The notes beneath the pieces are model-generated. The model was not told the origin of the DNA. It saw only the letters and a program-made list of their open reading frames with translations, and ran no database searches. Source: Streptomyces stelliscabiei (GTDB lineage Bacteria; Actinomycetota; Actinomycetes; Streptomycetales; Streptomycetaceae). From it: a stretch of 64,000 bases of DNA. This document shows, in pieces, positions 1-7,634 of this stretch (its first letter is position 1; each line of letters begins with the position of its first letter). The position numbers and the translations under genes were made by a program. The DNA lies in assembly GCF_014873495.1 (NCBI RefSeq), contig NZ_JADBGF010000001.1, positions 2,542,001 through 2,606,000 of the forward strand, in the 5' to 3' direction.

Positions 1-158
1 AGGAAGGCCGCACGGACCGTGCGGTCGGCCAGGGAGGCGCGGGCGGCGTGCGCCGCGCGGACGGCGGCGTCCACCTCCTGGGCTGTGGCCTCCACCGCAA
101 CCTGCTCGCGCTGCTTCCCGGTTCGGGGGTCGACACTCCAGACTGGTGCTGCTGCCAC
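1..158 (-). CDS. NADP-type aldehyde dehydrogenase, N-terminal part
   Basis: Only the first 52 codons are inside the window; the gene runs off the left edge. It starts with GTG at 158, preceded by GGAGGAAC at 164-171. The visible N terminus (VWSVDPRTGKQREQVA, then an Ala/Arg-rich helix) is like Streptomyces NADP-dependent aldehyde dehydrogenases of the 2,5-dioxovalerate (2-oxoglutarate semialdehyde) type, which oxidise the semialdehyde to 2-oxoglutarate. No catalytic residue can be checked here. The identification leans on this N terminus and on context: a divergent IclR regulator and, further along, udh and kdgD genes whose pathway ends at this enzyme. Family is fairly sure; substrate is inferred. 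Confidence 0.65.
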   Translation of the reverse strand, partial: MAAAPVWSVDPRTGKQREQVAVEATAQEVDAAVRAAHAARASLADRTVRAAF

Positions 159-222
159 CGCGGGTTCCTCCACGTATATCTGGGTCAATTCCCAGGGGTA
201 TTTCTGGGTCATTCACCAGGGT

Positions 223-240
223 CGTTCGATATGCTGAACG
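223..240. promoter_or_regulatory. Candidate IclR operator
   Basis: CGTTCGATATGCTGAACG has inverted arms CGTTC/GAACG. It lies between the divergent aldehyde dehydrogenase and IclR genes, where an IclR-family repressor would bind. The function is inferred from symmetry and position only. Confidence 0.4.
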
Positions 241-303
241 CTGTCTCTGATGATGAATACTCAGTCGGAGACTATTTCCCGTCCAACGAAGGGGTCAAGG
301 GCG

Positions 304-1077
304 ATGTCGGCAGTCGAGACGGGCGGCGGAGCGCAGGTCAAGTCGGCGGTGAGGACCGTTGAGCTGCTCGAATACTTCGCCGGGCGCCCCGGAATGCACT
401 CCCTGGCGGCCGTCCAGGAAGCCGTCGGTTACCCCAAATCCAGTCTCTACATGTTGCTCCGGACCCTGGTGGAGCTGGGCTGGGTCGAGACGGACGCGAC
501 GGGCACCCGGTACGGCATCGGGGTGCGGGCACTGCTCGTGGGCACGTCCTACATCGACGGCGACGAGGTGGTGGCCCTGGCCCGGCCGACGCTGGACCGG
601 CTGTCGGACGACACCACCGAGACGATCCACCTGGCCCGCCTCGACGGCACGAACGTCGTCTACCTGGCCACCCGGCAGTCGCAGCACTATCTGCGCCCCT
701 TCACCCGGGTCGGCCGCCGGCTGCCCGCCCACTCCACCTCGCTCGGCAAGGCGCTGCTGGCCACGCACACCGACGAGCAGGTCCGCAAGATGCTCCCGGA
801 GACCCTGCCCGCGCTGACCGAGCACACGATCACCGACCGGGAGCGGCTCATCGAGGAGCTGCGGCAGATCCGCGACCAGGGCTTCTCCGTGGACCGCGAG
901 GAGAACACGCTCGGGCTGCGCTGCTTCGGCGTGGCGATCCCGTACCGCACGCCCGCCCGTGACGCCATCAGCTGCTCGGTCCCCGTGGCCCGGCTGACGC
1001 CCGCCCACGAGCAGCTGGTCAAGGACGCCCTCTTCGACGCACGGGACCGGCTGACGCTGGCGACGCGGCGGCTCTGA
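304..1077 (+). CDS. IclR-family transcriptional regulator
   Basis: 257 residues, the usual IclR size. An N-terminal winged HTH (about residues 10-70, with SAVRTVELLEYFA and SSLYMLLRTL) is followed by an effector domain with the typical TRVGRRLPAHSTSLGKALLA segment and the REENTLGLRCFGVAIPY region. I chose ATG 304, with GAAGGGG about 10 nt upstream, over an in-frame ATG at 250 that lacks a ribosome site. It is divergent from the aldehyde dehydrogenase and probably controls it and itself. In other bacteria, IclR proteins such as KdgR respond to pectin and uronate catabolites; that link here is inference. Confidence 0.9.
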   Translation: MSAVETGGGAQVKSAVRTVELLEYFAGRPGMHSLAAVQEAVGYPKSSLYMLLRTLVELGWVETDATGTRYGIGVRALLVGTSYIDGDEVVALARPTLDRLSDDTTETIHLARLDGTNVVYLATRQSQHYLRPFTRVGRRLPAHSTSLGKALLATHTDEQVRKMLPETLPALTEHTITDRERLIEELRQIRDQGFSVDREENTLGLRCFGVAIPYRTPARDAISCSVPVARLTPAHEQLVKDALFDARDRLTLATRRL

Positions 1078-1079
1078 GC

Positions 1080-1103
1080 CGGCCGGGGCGCGCACCCCGG
1101 CCG
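1080..1103 (+). terminator. Hairpin after the IclR gene
   Basis: CGGCCGGGG pairs perfectly with CCCCGGCCG (9 bp, 6-nt loop), directly after the stop codon. There is no T tract, as is common in Streptomyces. Confidence 0.6.
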
Positions 1104-1197
1104 ACGCCCCGGGGTCAACCCCGCTTTCATGAGGAGCCCATGAGAAAACCGGCCGAGGGGAACGACCGATCGCGTTCCGCTCGTCCTTACGGGTGCC

Positions 1198-2649
1198 ATG
1201 AACAAGACGATCAGGCGCTCCGCCGTCTTCATCCTGCTGCTCGTGCTCGCTCTGCTGGGGCGGGCGACGTGGGTGCAGTTCTACGAGGGCACGGCGCTCG
1301 CGGACGACCAGGACAACCGGCGCAACGCGATCAAGACGTACGCGGACCCGCTGGGGAACATCGTCGTGGCCGGCGACTCGATCACCGGCTCGGGCCGGAC
1401 GAGGGACAGCGACCTCGCGTACAAGCGCACGTACAAGGACGGCGAGCTGTACGCGGCGGTCACGGGCTACGCCTCGCAGGCCTACGCGCCGACGCAGCTG
1501 GAGGGCGTCTACAAGGACCTGCTCGACGGCACCGACCTGCGGCTGAAGACCGTGATGGACACGGTCACCGGCGAGCGGGCCGAGCCGGGCAACGTGATCA
1601 CCACGATCGAACCGGCCGTGCAGAAGGCCGCGTTCGACGCCCTCGGCGACAAGAAGGGCGCGGCCGTGGCGATCGACCCGGCCACCGGGCGCATCCTCGC
1701 GGTGGTGTCGACGCCGTCGTACGACCCGTCCTCGCTCACGGACGCGGGCACCGCCGGTACGGCCTGGAAGAAGTTGAACGCCGACCCGGACAAGCCGCTG
1801 ACCAACCGGGCGCTGCGCCAGCCGCTGCCACCGGGGTCGACGTTCAAGCTGGTCGTGGCGGCGGCCGCGCTGGAGGACGGGCTGTACGCGTCGGTGGACA
1901 CCAGGACCGACAGCCCGGACCCGTACACCCTGCCGGGCACGCGCACGGAGCTGTCGAACGAGAACCCGAGCGCGCCGTGCACGAACGCCACGATCCGTAC
2001 GGCGCTGCAGTACTCGTGCAACAACGTCTTCGCGAGGATGGCCGTCAAGCTCGGGCAGGACAAGGTGCGGGCGATGGCCGAGAAGTTCGGCTTCGACGAC
2101 AAGACGCAGGACGTGCCGGTGCGGGCCTACGAGAGCGTCTACCCCTCGGACATGGACGAATCCTCCACAGCCCTGACAGGCATCGGCCAGTACGACGTCA
2201 CCGCGACGCCACTGCAGATGGCGATGGTGTCGGCGGCGATCGCGAACGGCGGCAAGCTGGTCTCGCCGCACATGGTGGCGCAGATCACCGACGGGGGTGG
2301 CGACGTCCTGGAGGACTACGACGCCGACGCGGACACGAAGGAGATCATGAGCGCCGACACCGCGGAGCAGCTGCAGTCGGCGATGCGGACGGTCGTCGAG
2401 GACGGCACGGGCACGAACGCGCGGATCAGCGGGGCGAGGGTGGGCGGCAAGACCGGCACGGCCCAGCACGGCGAGAACAACAGCAAGACCCCGTACGCCT
2501 GGTTCACGTCGTACGCGAAGGCCGACGGCAAGGAGGTCGCCGTCGCGGTCGTCGTGGAGCAGTCGAACGCGGCCCGGTCGGAGGTCAGCGGCAACGGGCT
2601 GGCGGCGCCGGTGGCCAAGGCGGTCATGGAGGCCGCGCTGAAGAACTGA
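1198..2649 (+). CDS. Penicillin-binding protein (class B transpeptidase)
   Basis: 483 residues. An N-terminal signal-anchor helix (about residues 8-24) precedes a dimerisation region and a C-terminal DD-transpeptidase domain. All three active-site motifs are present: SxxK as Ser214-TFK, SxN as Ser273-CN and KTG as Lys418-TG. It cross-links peptidoglycan outside the membrane. It resembles the PbpA/FtsI-like PBPs that Streptomyces carries in several copies, and it is short for FtsI, so a non-essential paralogue used in development or septation is likely. The gene stands alone between IclR and a convergent permease and is closed by a strong terminator. Family assignment is firm; exact role is not. 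Confidence 0.93.
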   Translation: MNKTIRRSAVFILLLVLALLGRATWVQFYEGTALADDQDNRRNAIKTYADPLGNIVVAGDSITGSGRTRDSDLAYKRTYKDGELYAAVTGYASQAYAPTQLEGVYKDLLDGTDLRLKTVMDTVTGERAEPGNVITTIEPAVQKAAFDALGDKKGAAVAIDPATGRILAVVSTPSYDPSSLTDAGTAGTAWKKLNADPDKPLTNRALRQPLPPGSTFKLVVAAAALEDGLYASVDTRTDSPDPYTLPGTRTELSNENPSAPCTNATIRTALQYSCNNVFARMAVKLGQDKVRAMAEKFGFDDKTQDVPVRAYESVYPSDMDESSTALTGIGQYDVTATPLQMAMVSAAIANGGKLVSPHMVAQITDGGGDVLEDYDADADTKEIMSADTAEQLQSAMRTVVEDGTGTNARISGARVGGKTGTAQHGENNSKTPYAWFTSYAKADGKEVAVAVVVEQSNAARSEVSGNGLAAPVAKAVMEAALKN

Positions 2650-2674
2650 GGCACCCCCGAACCATCCGAAGAAG

Positions 2675-2710
2675 AAGGGCCGCCCTCACTCCCCCCGGAG
2701 GGCGGCCCTT
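2675..2710. terminator. Bidirectional terminator
   Basis: Perfect 13-bp stem AAGGGCCGCCCTC / GAGGGCGGCCCTT with a 10-nt loop, between the convergent PBP and NCS2 permease genes. The A/T ends suit both strands. Confidence 0.85.
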
Positions 2711-2732
2711 CGCCGTCAGTGGGCGAGCGGTG

Positions 2733-4184
2733 TCACTTCACCCCGAACAGCTGCTGGATCGGGTTGATCGCGAAGTAGACGAGGAACAGGACCGAGGTGG
2801 CCCACAGCAGCCAGTGGATCTCCTTCGCCCTGCCGAGGACCGTCTTGATGAGGACGAAGGCGAGGAAGCCGGCGCCGATGCCGTTGGTGATGGAGTAGGT
2901 GAACGGCATGACGGCGATGGTGAGGAACGCCGGGATGGCTATCTCGTACCTGTCCCAGTCGATGTGCTTGACCTGGGTCATCATCAGGAAGCCGACGGCG
3001 ACGAGCGCGGGCGCGGCGGCCTGCATGGGGACGATGGTCAGCAGCGGGGTCAGGAAGAGCGCCACCGCGAAGAGGCCGCCGGTGACCAGGTTGGAGAAGC
3101 CGGTGCGCGCGCCCTCGCCGACGCCGGCCGCGGACTCGATGTAGGAGGTCGCGGAGGACGAGGAGGCGGCGCCGCCCGCGACGGCCGCCGCGCCGTCGAT
3201 GAGGAGGACCCGGCCGAGGTTCGGGACCTTGCCCTCCTCGTCCAGCAGGCCCGCCTCGGCGGTGATGCCGACGACCGTGCCCATGGTGTCGAAGAAGTCC
3301 GACAGCAGCAGCGTGAAGATCAGCAGGACGACCGTGATGACGGTGGTCTCGCCGAACGAGCCGAACAGGCTGAAGTCGCCGATCAGTCCGAACTCGGGGG
3401 CGGCGACGAGGTCGGCCGGGACCTTCGGGGTGGTGAGGCCCCAGCTCTTGATGTCGGCCACCGAGTTGATCACGATCGCGACGACCGTCATCGTCAGGAT
3501 GCTGATGAGGATCGCGCCCCGCACCTTGCGGGCGAGCAGGGCGATGGTCAGCAGGACACCGAGACAGAAGACGAGTACGGGCCAGCCGGACAGCGCGCCG
3601 CCGGCGCCGAGTTGGACCGGCACGGTGGTGCCGGCGATGTCGGGTATGCGGCTGACGAAGCCGGCGTCGACGAAACCGATGAAGGCGATGAACAGGCCGA
3701 TGCCGACGCTGATCGCCTGCTTGAGCGGTTGCGGGATGGCGTGCATGACGGCCTCGCGCAGGCCCGTGGCCACCAGGACGCAGATCAGCAGGCCTTCGAG
3801 GACGACCAGGCCCATCGCGTCGGGCCAGCTCATCAGCGGGGCTATCTGGAAGGCGACGACCGCGTTGAGTCCGAGGCCGGCGGCGAGGGCGAGGGGCAGG
3901 TTGCCGCCGACGCCCATGATGATCGTCATCACCGCGGCCACGAGGGCGGTGGCGGTGACGAGTTCGGCGCCGTCGAGGGTGTGGCCGAACTTGTCCTTGG
4001 CGTTGCCGAGGATGATGGGATTCAGGACAAGGATGTACGCCATCGTGAAGAACGTGGCGAGGCCGCCGCGTATCTCACGGGCGAAGGTGGACCCTCGGGC
4101 GCTGATCTTGAAGAAGCGATCGACGCTGTTCGCCCCGGGTGGTCCGGCTGCGGGCCGGTCGGCCACCTTCTGTGCGTCGGACAT
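2733..4184 (-). CDS. NCS2-family purine (AzgA/PbuG-like) permease
   Basis: 483 residues with 12 or more hydrophobic segments. It carries the AzgA-branch signatures GLGLNAVVAF in an early helix and SDFFDTMGTVVG in the middle, plus EIRGGLATFFTMAYIL after the cytoplasmic N terminus. Family members are proton symporters for adenine, guanine or hypoxanthine. I placed the start at ATG 4184 because AGGAG sits 8 nt upstream; the frame is open further up but without a ribosome site. The gene is monocistronic, and a 13-bp palindrome lies in its promoter region. The exact base taken up cannot be read from sequence. Confidence 0.9.
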   Translation of the reverse strand: MSDAQKVADRPAAGPPGANSVDRFFKISARGSTFAREIRGGLATFFTMAYILVLNPIILGNAKDKFGHTLDGAELVTATALVAAVMTIIMGVGGNLPLALAAGLGLNAVVAFQIAPLMSWPDAMGLVVLEGLLICVLVATGLREAVMHAIPQPLKQAISVGIGLFIAFIGFVDAGFVSRIPDIAGTTVPVQLGAGGALSGWPVLVFCLGVLLTIALLARKVRGAILISILTMTVVAIVINSVADIKSWGLTTPKVPADLVAAPEFGLIGDFSLFGSFGETTVITVVLLIFTLLLSDFFDTMGTVVGITAEAGLLDEEGKVPNLGRVLLIDGAAAVAGGAASSSSATSYIESAAGVGEGARTGFSNLVTGGLFAVALFLTPLLTIVPMQAAAPALVAVGFLMMTQVKHIDWDRYEIAIPAFLTIAVMPFTYSITNGIGAGFLAFVLIKTVLGRAKEIHWLLWATSVLFLVYFAINPIQQLFGVK

Positions 4185-4246
4185 GAACGGTGCTCCTAGT
4201 GACATGCGTGGACTACGCGCGGATGCTGGCTGGATTGTTCCCCCGT

Positions 4247-4259
4247 TGAACCTGGTTCA
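4247..4259. promoter_or_regulatory. Palindrome upstream of the NCS2 permease
   Basis: TGAACCTGGTTCA is a perfect palindrome around one central base. It lies about 65 bp upstream of the permease start and about 200 bp upstream of the sigma gene. A repressor site is a guess. Confidence 0.3.
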
Positions 4260-4452
4260 GGTTTTCTCCGTGTTACGAAAACGGAGTTCTCCCTGCAAGA
4301 CGGCGTTCGAAGCCGCGTACGAACCTCGTTCACGATCACTGCTACTCTTCCGGATCTCGTCGGGGGTCGACCTCGGACGATCACATGTCATTCACATGAC
4401 TCGCACAGGCAGCCGGATGGGCTGCCGTGGCCGCAGCGAGAAGAGAGGTCCC

Positions 4453-5055
4453 GTGGGCACTGTCGTCGACGACGCAGCCTCCGTGGAGTTCCACGCCTTC
4501 TTCGAACGGCACTATGCCGAACTCTCCCGTCTCGCGCACCTGTTGACGGGTGAGGCGGACGCCGCCGACGACCTGGCCGCGGACGCGTTGCTCGCGATGT
4601 GGCACCGCTGGGACCGGGTCCGCGCGGCGGACCATCCGGTGGCGTACGCCCGTGGCGTCGTCGCCAACCTGGCCCGCACCCGGATCCGCAGCGCGGTCCG
4701 TGAGCGCCGCAGGATCACGCTGTTCTGGTCGCAGCGCGAGGAGAAGACCGAGAATCCCGATGTGCCCGGCGTGGTCGACGTCCAGTCGGCGCTGCGCAGA
4801 CTGCCCTTCCGCAAGCGGGCGTGCGTGGTGCTGCGGCATGCTTTCGACCTCTCGGAGAAGGACACGGCGCTGGCCCTCGGTGTCTCGGTCGGTACCGTGA
4901 AGAGCCAGACGTCCAAGGGCATGGCCGAACTGCAGAAGCTGCTCGGCACCGAGAACGCGCCACGGCGTATGCACGCCGGCATCACGGGCGGGGGCGTGAG
5001 GGGCGCGAGTGTGACCGGTGCGGGCGCGCCGGGCAGTGGAGGAAGGGACCGATGA
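4453..5055 (+). CDS. ECF sigma factor (SigE-type, Streptomyces)
   Basis: 200 residues. Region 2 (about 10-75: FHAFFERHYAELSRLAHLL, DLAADALLAMWHRWDR) and region 4 (about 115-170: LRRLPFRKRACVVLRH, with HTH GVSVGTVKSQTSKGM) are both complete. GTG 4453 is preferred, with AGAGAGG just upstream; in-frame ATGs at 4396 and 4417 are alternatives. The stop overlaps the next gene by 4 nt (ATGA), so a sigma factor and its membrane partner are co-translated. It redirects RNA polymerase to an unknown regulon. Confidence 0.9.
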   Translation: MGTVVDDAASVEFHAFFERHYAELSRLAHLLTGEADAADDLAADALLAMWHRWDRVRAADHPVAYARGVVANLARTRIRSAVRERRRITLFWSQREEKTENPDVPGVVDVQSALRRLPFRKRACVVLRHAFDLSEKDTALALGVSVGTVKSQTSKGMAELQKLLGTENAPRRMHAGITGGGVRGASVTGAGAPGSGGRDR

Positions 5056-5930
5056 GGGACGTGCACGAGGATCTGCGCGCCCGGCTGCGTGAGTCGGCCG
5101 AGGCGCACGAGCCCGACCGCGCCCGCATCCTGGCCCGGATCGAGCGCGGTATGGCGGCCCCCGAGGAGCGCCGGAGCCGCAAGGCGACCCGGCCGCCGCT
5201 GTGGGGCTGGGTGCGGGTGGTCACGGCCACCGCCGGTGTCGCGAGTGTGCTCGCGGTGGGCGGTTACGCGGTCGCCTCCGCGGTGAAGGGCGAGGAGACG
5301 GCGCCGGCCGACCGGGGGACCGTCGTGGTCTCCCCGACCCCGGTCGACTCCCCGGCCGCGACGAGCCGGGCCCCGATCCCTCCCGACCGTCCGAGCCCGA
5401 GCGCCGGCGGGAAGCAGGAGACGAAACCCCGCTCGACCCCGTCGCAGAGCCCGTCGGCCAAGGACACGACCGCGCCGACGCTGCCCTCCTCGGGGGACGA
5501 GAGGGACGGTCCGCTCTGGTCGGACGGCTCGGTCGACCCGCACAGCAACGACTTCTGGGCGCAGAGCAATCTCACCCTGAAGACGAGCGAGCAGCTCACC
5601 GAGCTGACCGTGCAGCTGCGGATCGCCCGGACCGGCGGGGTCACCTCGGCCGGCGCCTGGCGCTCGCTGCCGGAGCAGGACTTCGACCTCACGGTCGCCA
5701 CGGACGACGGGTTCCTGGTCTACACCTGGGTGCTCAAGGACGGCCGTACGGTCCCCAAGGGCGAGTTCGTCTTCGCCGGGCAGTACAACCACGAGCGCGG
5801 CGGCCGGGACGCGGGCGGCGACCGCTACGCGATGACGGCGAAGGCCGGCGGCGACGACCTCTCGGTGGCGGGCGACTTCGAGGCCCACGACGACAAGGGC
5901 GAGGGCTCCTCGGACGAGGACGACTCGTAG
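5052..5930 (+). CDS. Single-pass membrane protein, probable sigma-factor partner
   Basis: 292 residues. A charged cytoplasmic N terminus of about 50 residues (RARILARIERGMAAPEERR) precedes one membrane helix (about 53-76). Outside it come a Pro/Ser/Thr-rich stalk (about 90-150), a folded domain rich in beta propensity (about 155-270), and an acidic tail (GEGSSDEDDS). This topology and the ATGA overlap with the sigma gene are typical of anti-sigma factors, but no ZAS zinc motif (HxxxCxxC) is visible. The outer domain is not one I recognise. The role as a regulator of the upstream sigma factor is inference from context. Confidence 0.75.
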   Translation: MRDVHEDLRARLRESAEAHEPDRARILARIERGMAAPEERRSRKATRPPLWGWVRVVTATAGVASVLAVGGYAVASAVKGEETAPADRGTVVVSPTPVDSPAATSRAPIPPDRPSPSAGGKQETKPRSTPSQSPSAKDTTAPTLPSSGDERDGPLWSDGSVDPHSNDFWAQSNLTLKTSEQLTELTVQLRIARTGGVTSAGAWRSLPEQDFDLTVATDDGFLVYTWVLKDGRTVPKGEFVFAGQYNHERGGRDAGGDRYAMTAKAGGDDLSVAGDFEAHDDKGEGSSDEDDS

Positions 5931-6264
5931 GAAGATCCGCGGCGGCGGCAACCCTGTCCCCACCGGTGGCGACCAGGAGGCAGCACAGTCACCACCAGCG
6001 GGGGATCGGGCACATGACCGCAGCCGCGGAACGGACCGGGGGCACGGACGCGTTCGCGGGCGATCGGCCGCGGGTATCCCCGTACGACCGGGGGAACAAC
6101 CACCCGTGCGCGTACGGCGTCCTTGTCGATACAGGGCATTCGAACACCAGTCAGTACGACGTCCCCGGTCCGGGCATGGTGTCCGCCCGTGTGGACCTGC
6201 CGGCCCGAGCCCCCTCGGCCGGCGGCGGTGCCGACCGGAGCCCCCCTCGGGGTCGGCACGAACA
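5931..6264. other. Intergenic interval without a convincing gene
   Basis: Lies between a forward membrane-protein gene and the end of a reverse PL9 gene. A frame opening at ATG 6014 has a GGGGGAT upstream, but it runs into the terminator and antisense of the lyase. I see no domain, promoter or RNA that I can support. Confidence 0.5.
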
Positions 6265-6298
6265 GCGCCCCCCGCCGGTGACGACCGGCGGGGGGCGC
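6265..6298. terminator. Strong terminator below the PL9 gene
   Basis: Perfect 15-bp stem GCGCCCCCCGCCGGT / ACCGGCGGGGGGCGC with a GACG tetraloop, 24 bp past the stop codon of the last gene of the pectin array. Confidence 0.85.
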
Positions 6299-6321
6299 CT
6301 TCGCGCGCGTGGTGCGGCGGT

Positions 6322-7482
6322 TCAGCGCATCGTCGCTCCGATGGTGGTGGAGCCCGTGGTCAGGAACGTGGTGGCTGGCAGCGACCCGTCCGCCCGCCGC
6401 GCGCCGTACACGGTGGTCGGGGTCGTCGATCTGAAGGCCGGCGCGCTCACGCCGCTGTCCCAGCTGTTCGCGGTGGACACCGTGGAAGGGCCCAGCTCGG
6501 CCCTGTCCGCCCCGTTGTCCACCGCCAGGTTGCGGGCCAGACGGGCCGTGCCCGCCGCGAAGGAGAACCCGCTCTCCCCGTTGGCGTAGGCCGTGTTGCG
6601 GTCCAGCCGGATCGCGCCGGTGTTGGAGTCCCCGGTGAACCCGTGGAGCGCGTTGTCCGAGGCCGCGTTGGAGTCGACCGCGTGGGCGGCCGTCGCCCCT
6701 CCCCCGCCCAGCTCGAACCCGTTGCCCCGGCCCTCGGACGCGGGGTCGTGCCGGTGGTCCCTGCCGTTGCCGAAGGCCCAGGAGTGCTCGACGGTGACGG
6801 GCGAGGAGAACTGCCAGAGGTCGAGCCCGTCGTCCGCGTTGCCGTACAGGCGTGCGCCGGTGATCCTGTTGCCGGTGCCGGAGCCGAACTTCACGGCGAT
6901 GCCGTCCGCGTTGCGGCCGTGGCCGGCGGCGTCGTCGTTGCCGTGGCTGTCCAGGTTCGCCACGAGGTTGTCGGTGGTGCCGTCGCCGCGCAGGGTGAAC
7001 CCGGTGTCGCCGTTGTCCGCGGTGACGAGGTTCTCGAAGATTCCGCCGGTCGACGACGTGGCGACGAAGCCCTGCGCCGGGGAGTTCTGGAAGGTGAGGC
7101 CGGAGACCGTCCAGTAGTCACCGTGGATCCCGGCGAGCCAGGAGCCGGCGGCCAGCCCGGACCCGTCGATCCTGACCTTCTCGTCGCCGTACGCGGTGAG
7201 CGTGATCCGGGCCGAGGCGGTGCCGTTCGCCGTGGATCTCAGGGTGTGTGCCGGCCGGTAGGTGCCACCGCGCACCTGGATCGTCGTACCGGCGACGGCG
7301 TGCGCGACGGCCGACTCCAGCGACGCGGTGTCGGAGACGGTGACCGTGACCGCGGCGGCCGCGGCCCGGGCGTCGTCGTGCGCGAGGCCGAGGTGGACGC
7401 CGCCCGCCCCCGCCGCGACGGACACGGCGGCGGCGATCGACAGGGTCCGCGCTCTTCGATGGCGTCCGTGGCTGTGACGCAC
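6322..7482 (-). CDS. PL9-family pectate-lyase homologue with altered catalytic residue
   Basis: 386 residues: secretion signal ending near ARAAAA, then a right-handed parallel beta-helix. The four calcium-ligand aspartates of PL9 enzymes are kept with exact spacing (Asp193 in NADGIAVK, then Asp217, Asp218 and Asp221 in NADDGLD). The catalytic base of Dickeya Pel9A (Lys273, 64 residues after the first Asp) is Glu257 here (NGFELGG, codon GAG), whereas the neighbouring paralogue has Lys. So the fold and substrate cleft look intact but classical beta-elimination chemistry may be lost. GTG 7482 has AAAGGAA just upstream. It is the last gene of the pectin array, about 150 bp below its paralogue. 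It may be an inactive binding protein or have changed chemistry. Confidence 0.85.
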   Translation of the reverse strand: MRHSHGRHRRARTLSIAAAVSVAAGAGGVHLGLAHDDARAAAAAVTVTVSDTASLESAVAHAVAGTTIQVRGGTYRPAHTLRSTANGTASARITLTAYGDEKVRIDGSGLAAGSWLAGIHGDYWTVSGLTFQNSPAQGFVATSSTGGIFENLVTADNGDTGFTLRGDGTTDNLVANLDSHGNDDAAGHGRNADGIAVKFGSGTGNRITGARLYGNADDGLDLWQFSSPVTVEHSWAFGNGRDHRHDPASEGRGNGFELGGGGATAAHAVDSNAASDNALHGFTGDSNTGAIRLDRNTAYANGESGFSFAAGTARLARNLAVDNGADRAELGPSTVSTANSWDSGVSAPAFRSTTPTTVYGARRADGSLPATTFLTTGSTTIGATMR

Positions 7483-7601
7483 GGTGTTCCTTTCGCAGGC
7501 GACGCGTCTCGGGGAGACGAGGGACGAAGCGGGCCGGAGGGGCCGCTCCGGCCCGCTTCGTTCCCCTGGTCGCCGCCCGGCGGGAAAGGGTTGCCGCGCG
7601 C

Positions 7602-7628
7602 CCGCGAAACTGTTCGAAAGTTTCGCGG
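7602..7628. promoter_or_regulatory. 27-bp perfect palindrome between the two PL9 genes
   Basis: CCGCGAAACT and AGTTTCGCGG form perfect 10-bp arms around GTTCGAA, which is itself palindromic at TTCGAA. It starts 7 bp after the upstream PL9 stop. It can act as a terminator hairpin. GAAA/TTTC half-sites are also seen in operators of Streptomyces polysaccharide-degradation genes, so it could instead control the second lyase. Confidence 0.5.
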
Positions 7629-7634
7629 CGGAGT

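Noticed and set aside
1140..4199. A very long forward open frame (over 1000 codons) and similar long frames opposite other genes
   Set aside because: Arises from GC-rich third positions of real genes on other frames; the translation is low-complexity Arg/Gly/Asp with no domain.
6014..6264. Small forward gene after the membrane protein
   Set aside because: The frame runs through a strong terminator into lyase antisense and has no recognisable domain.
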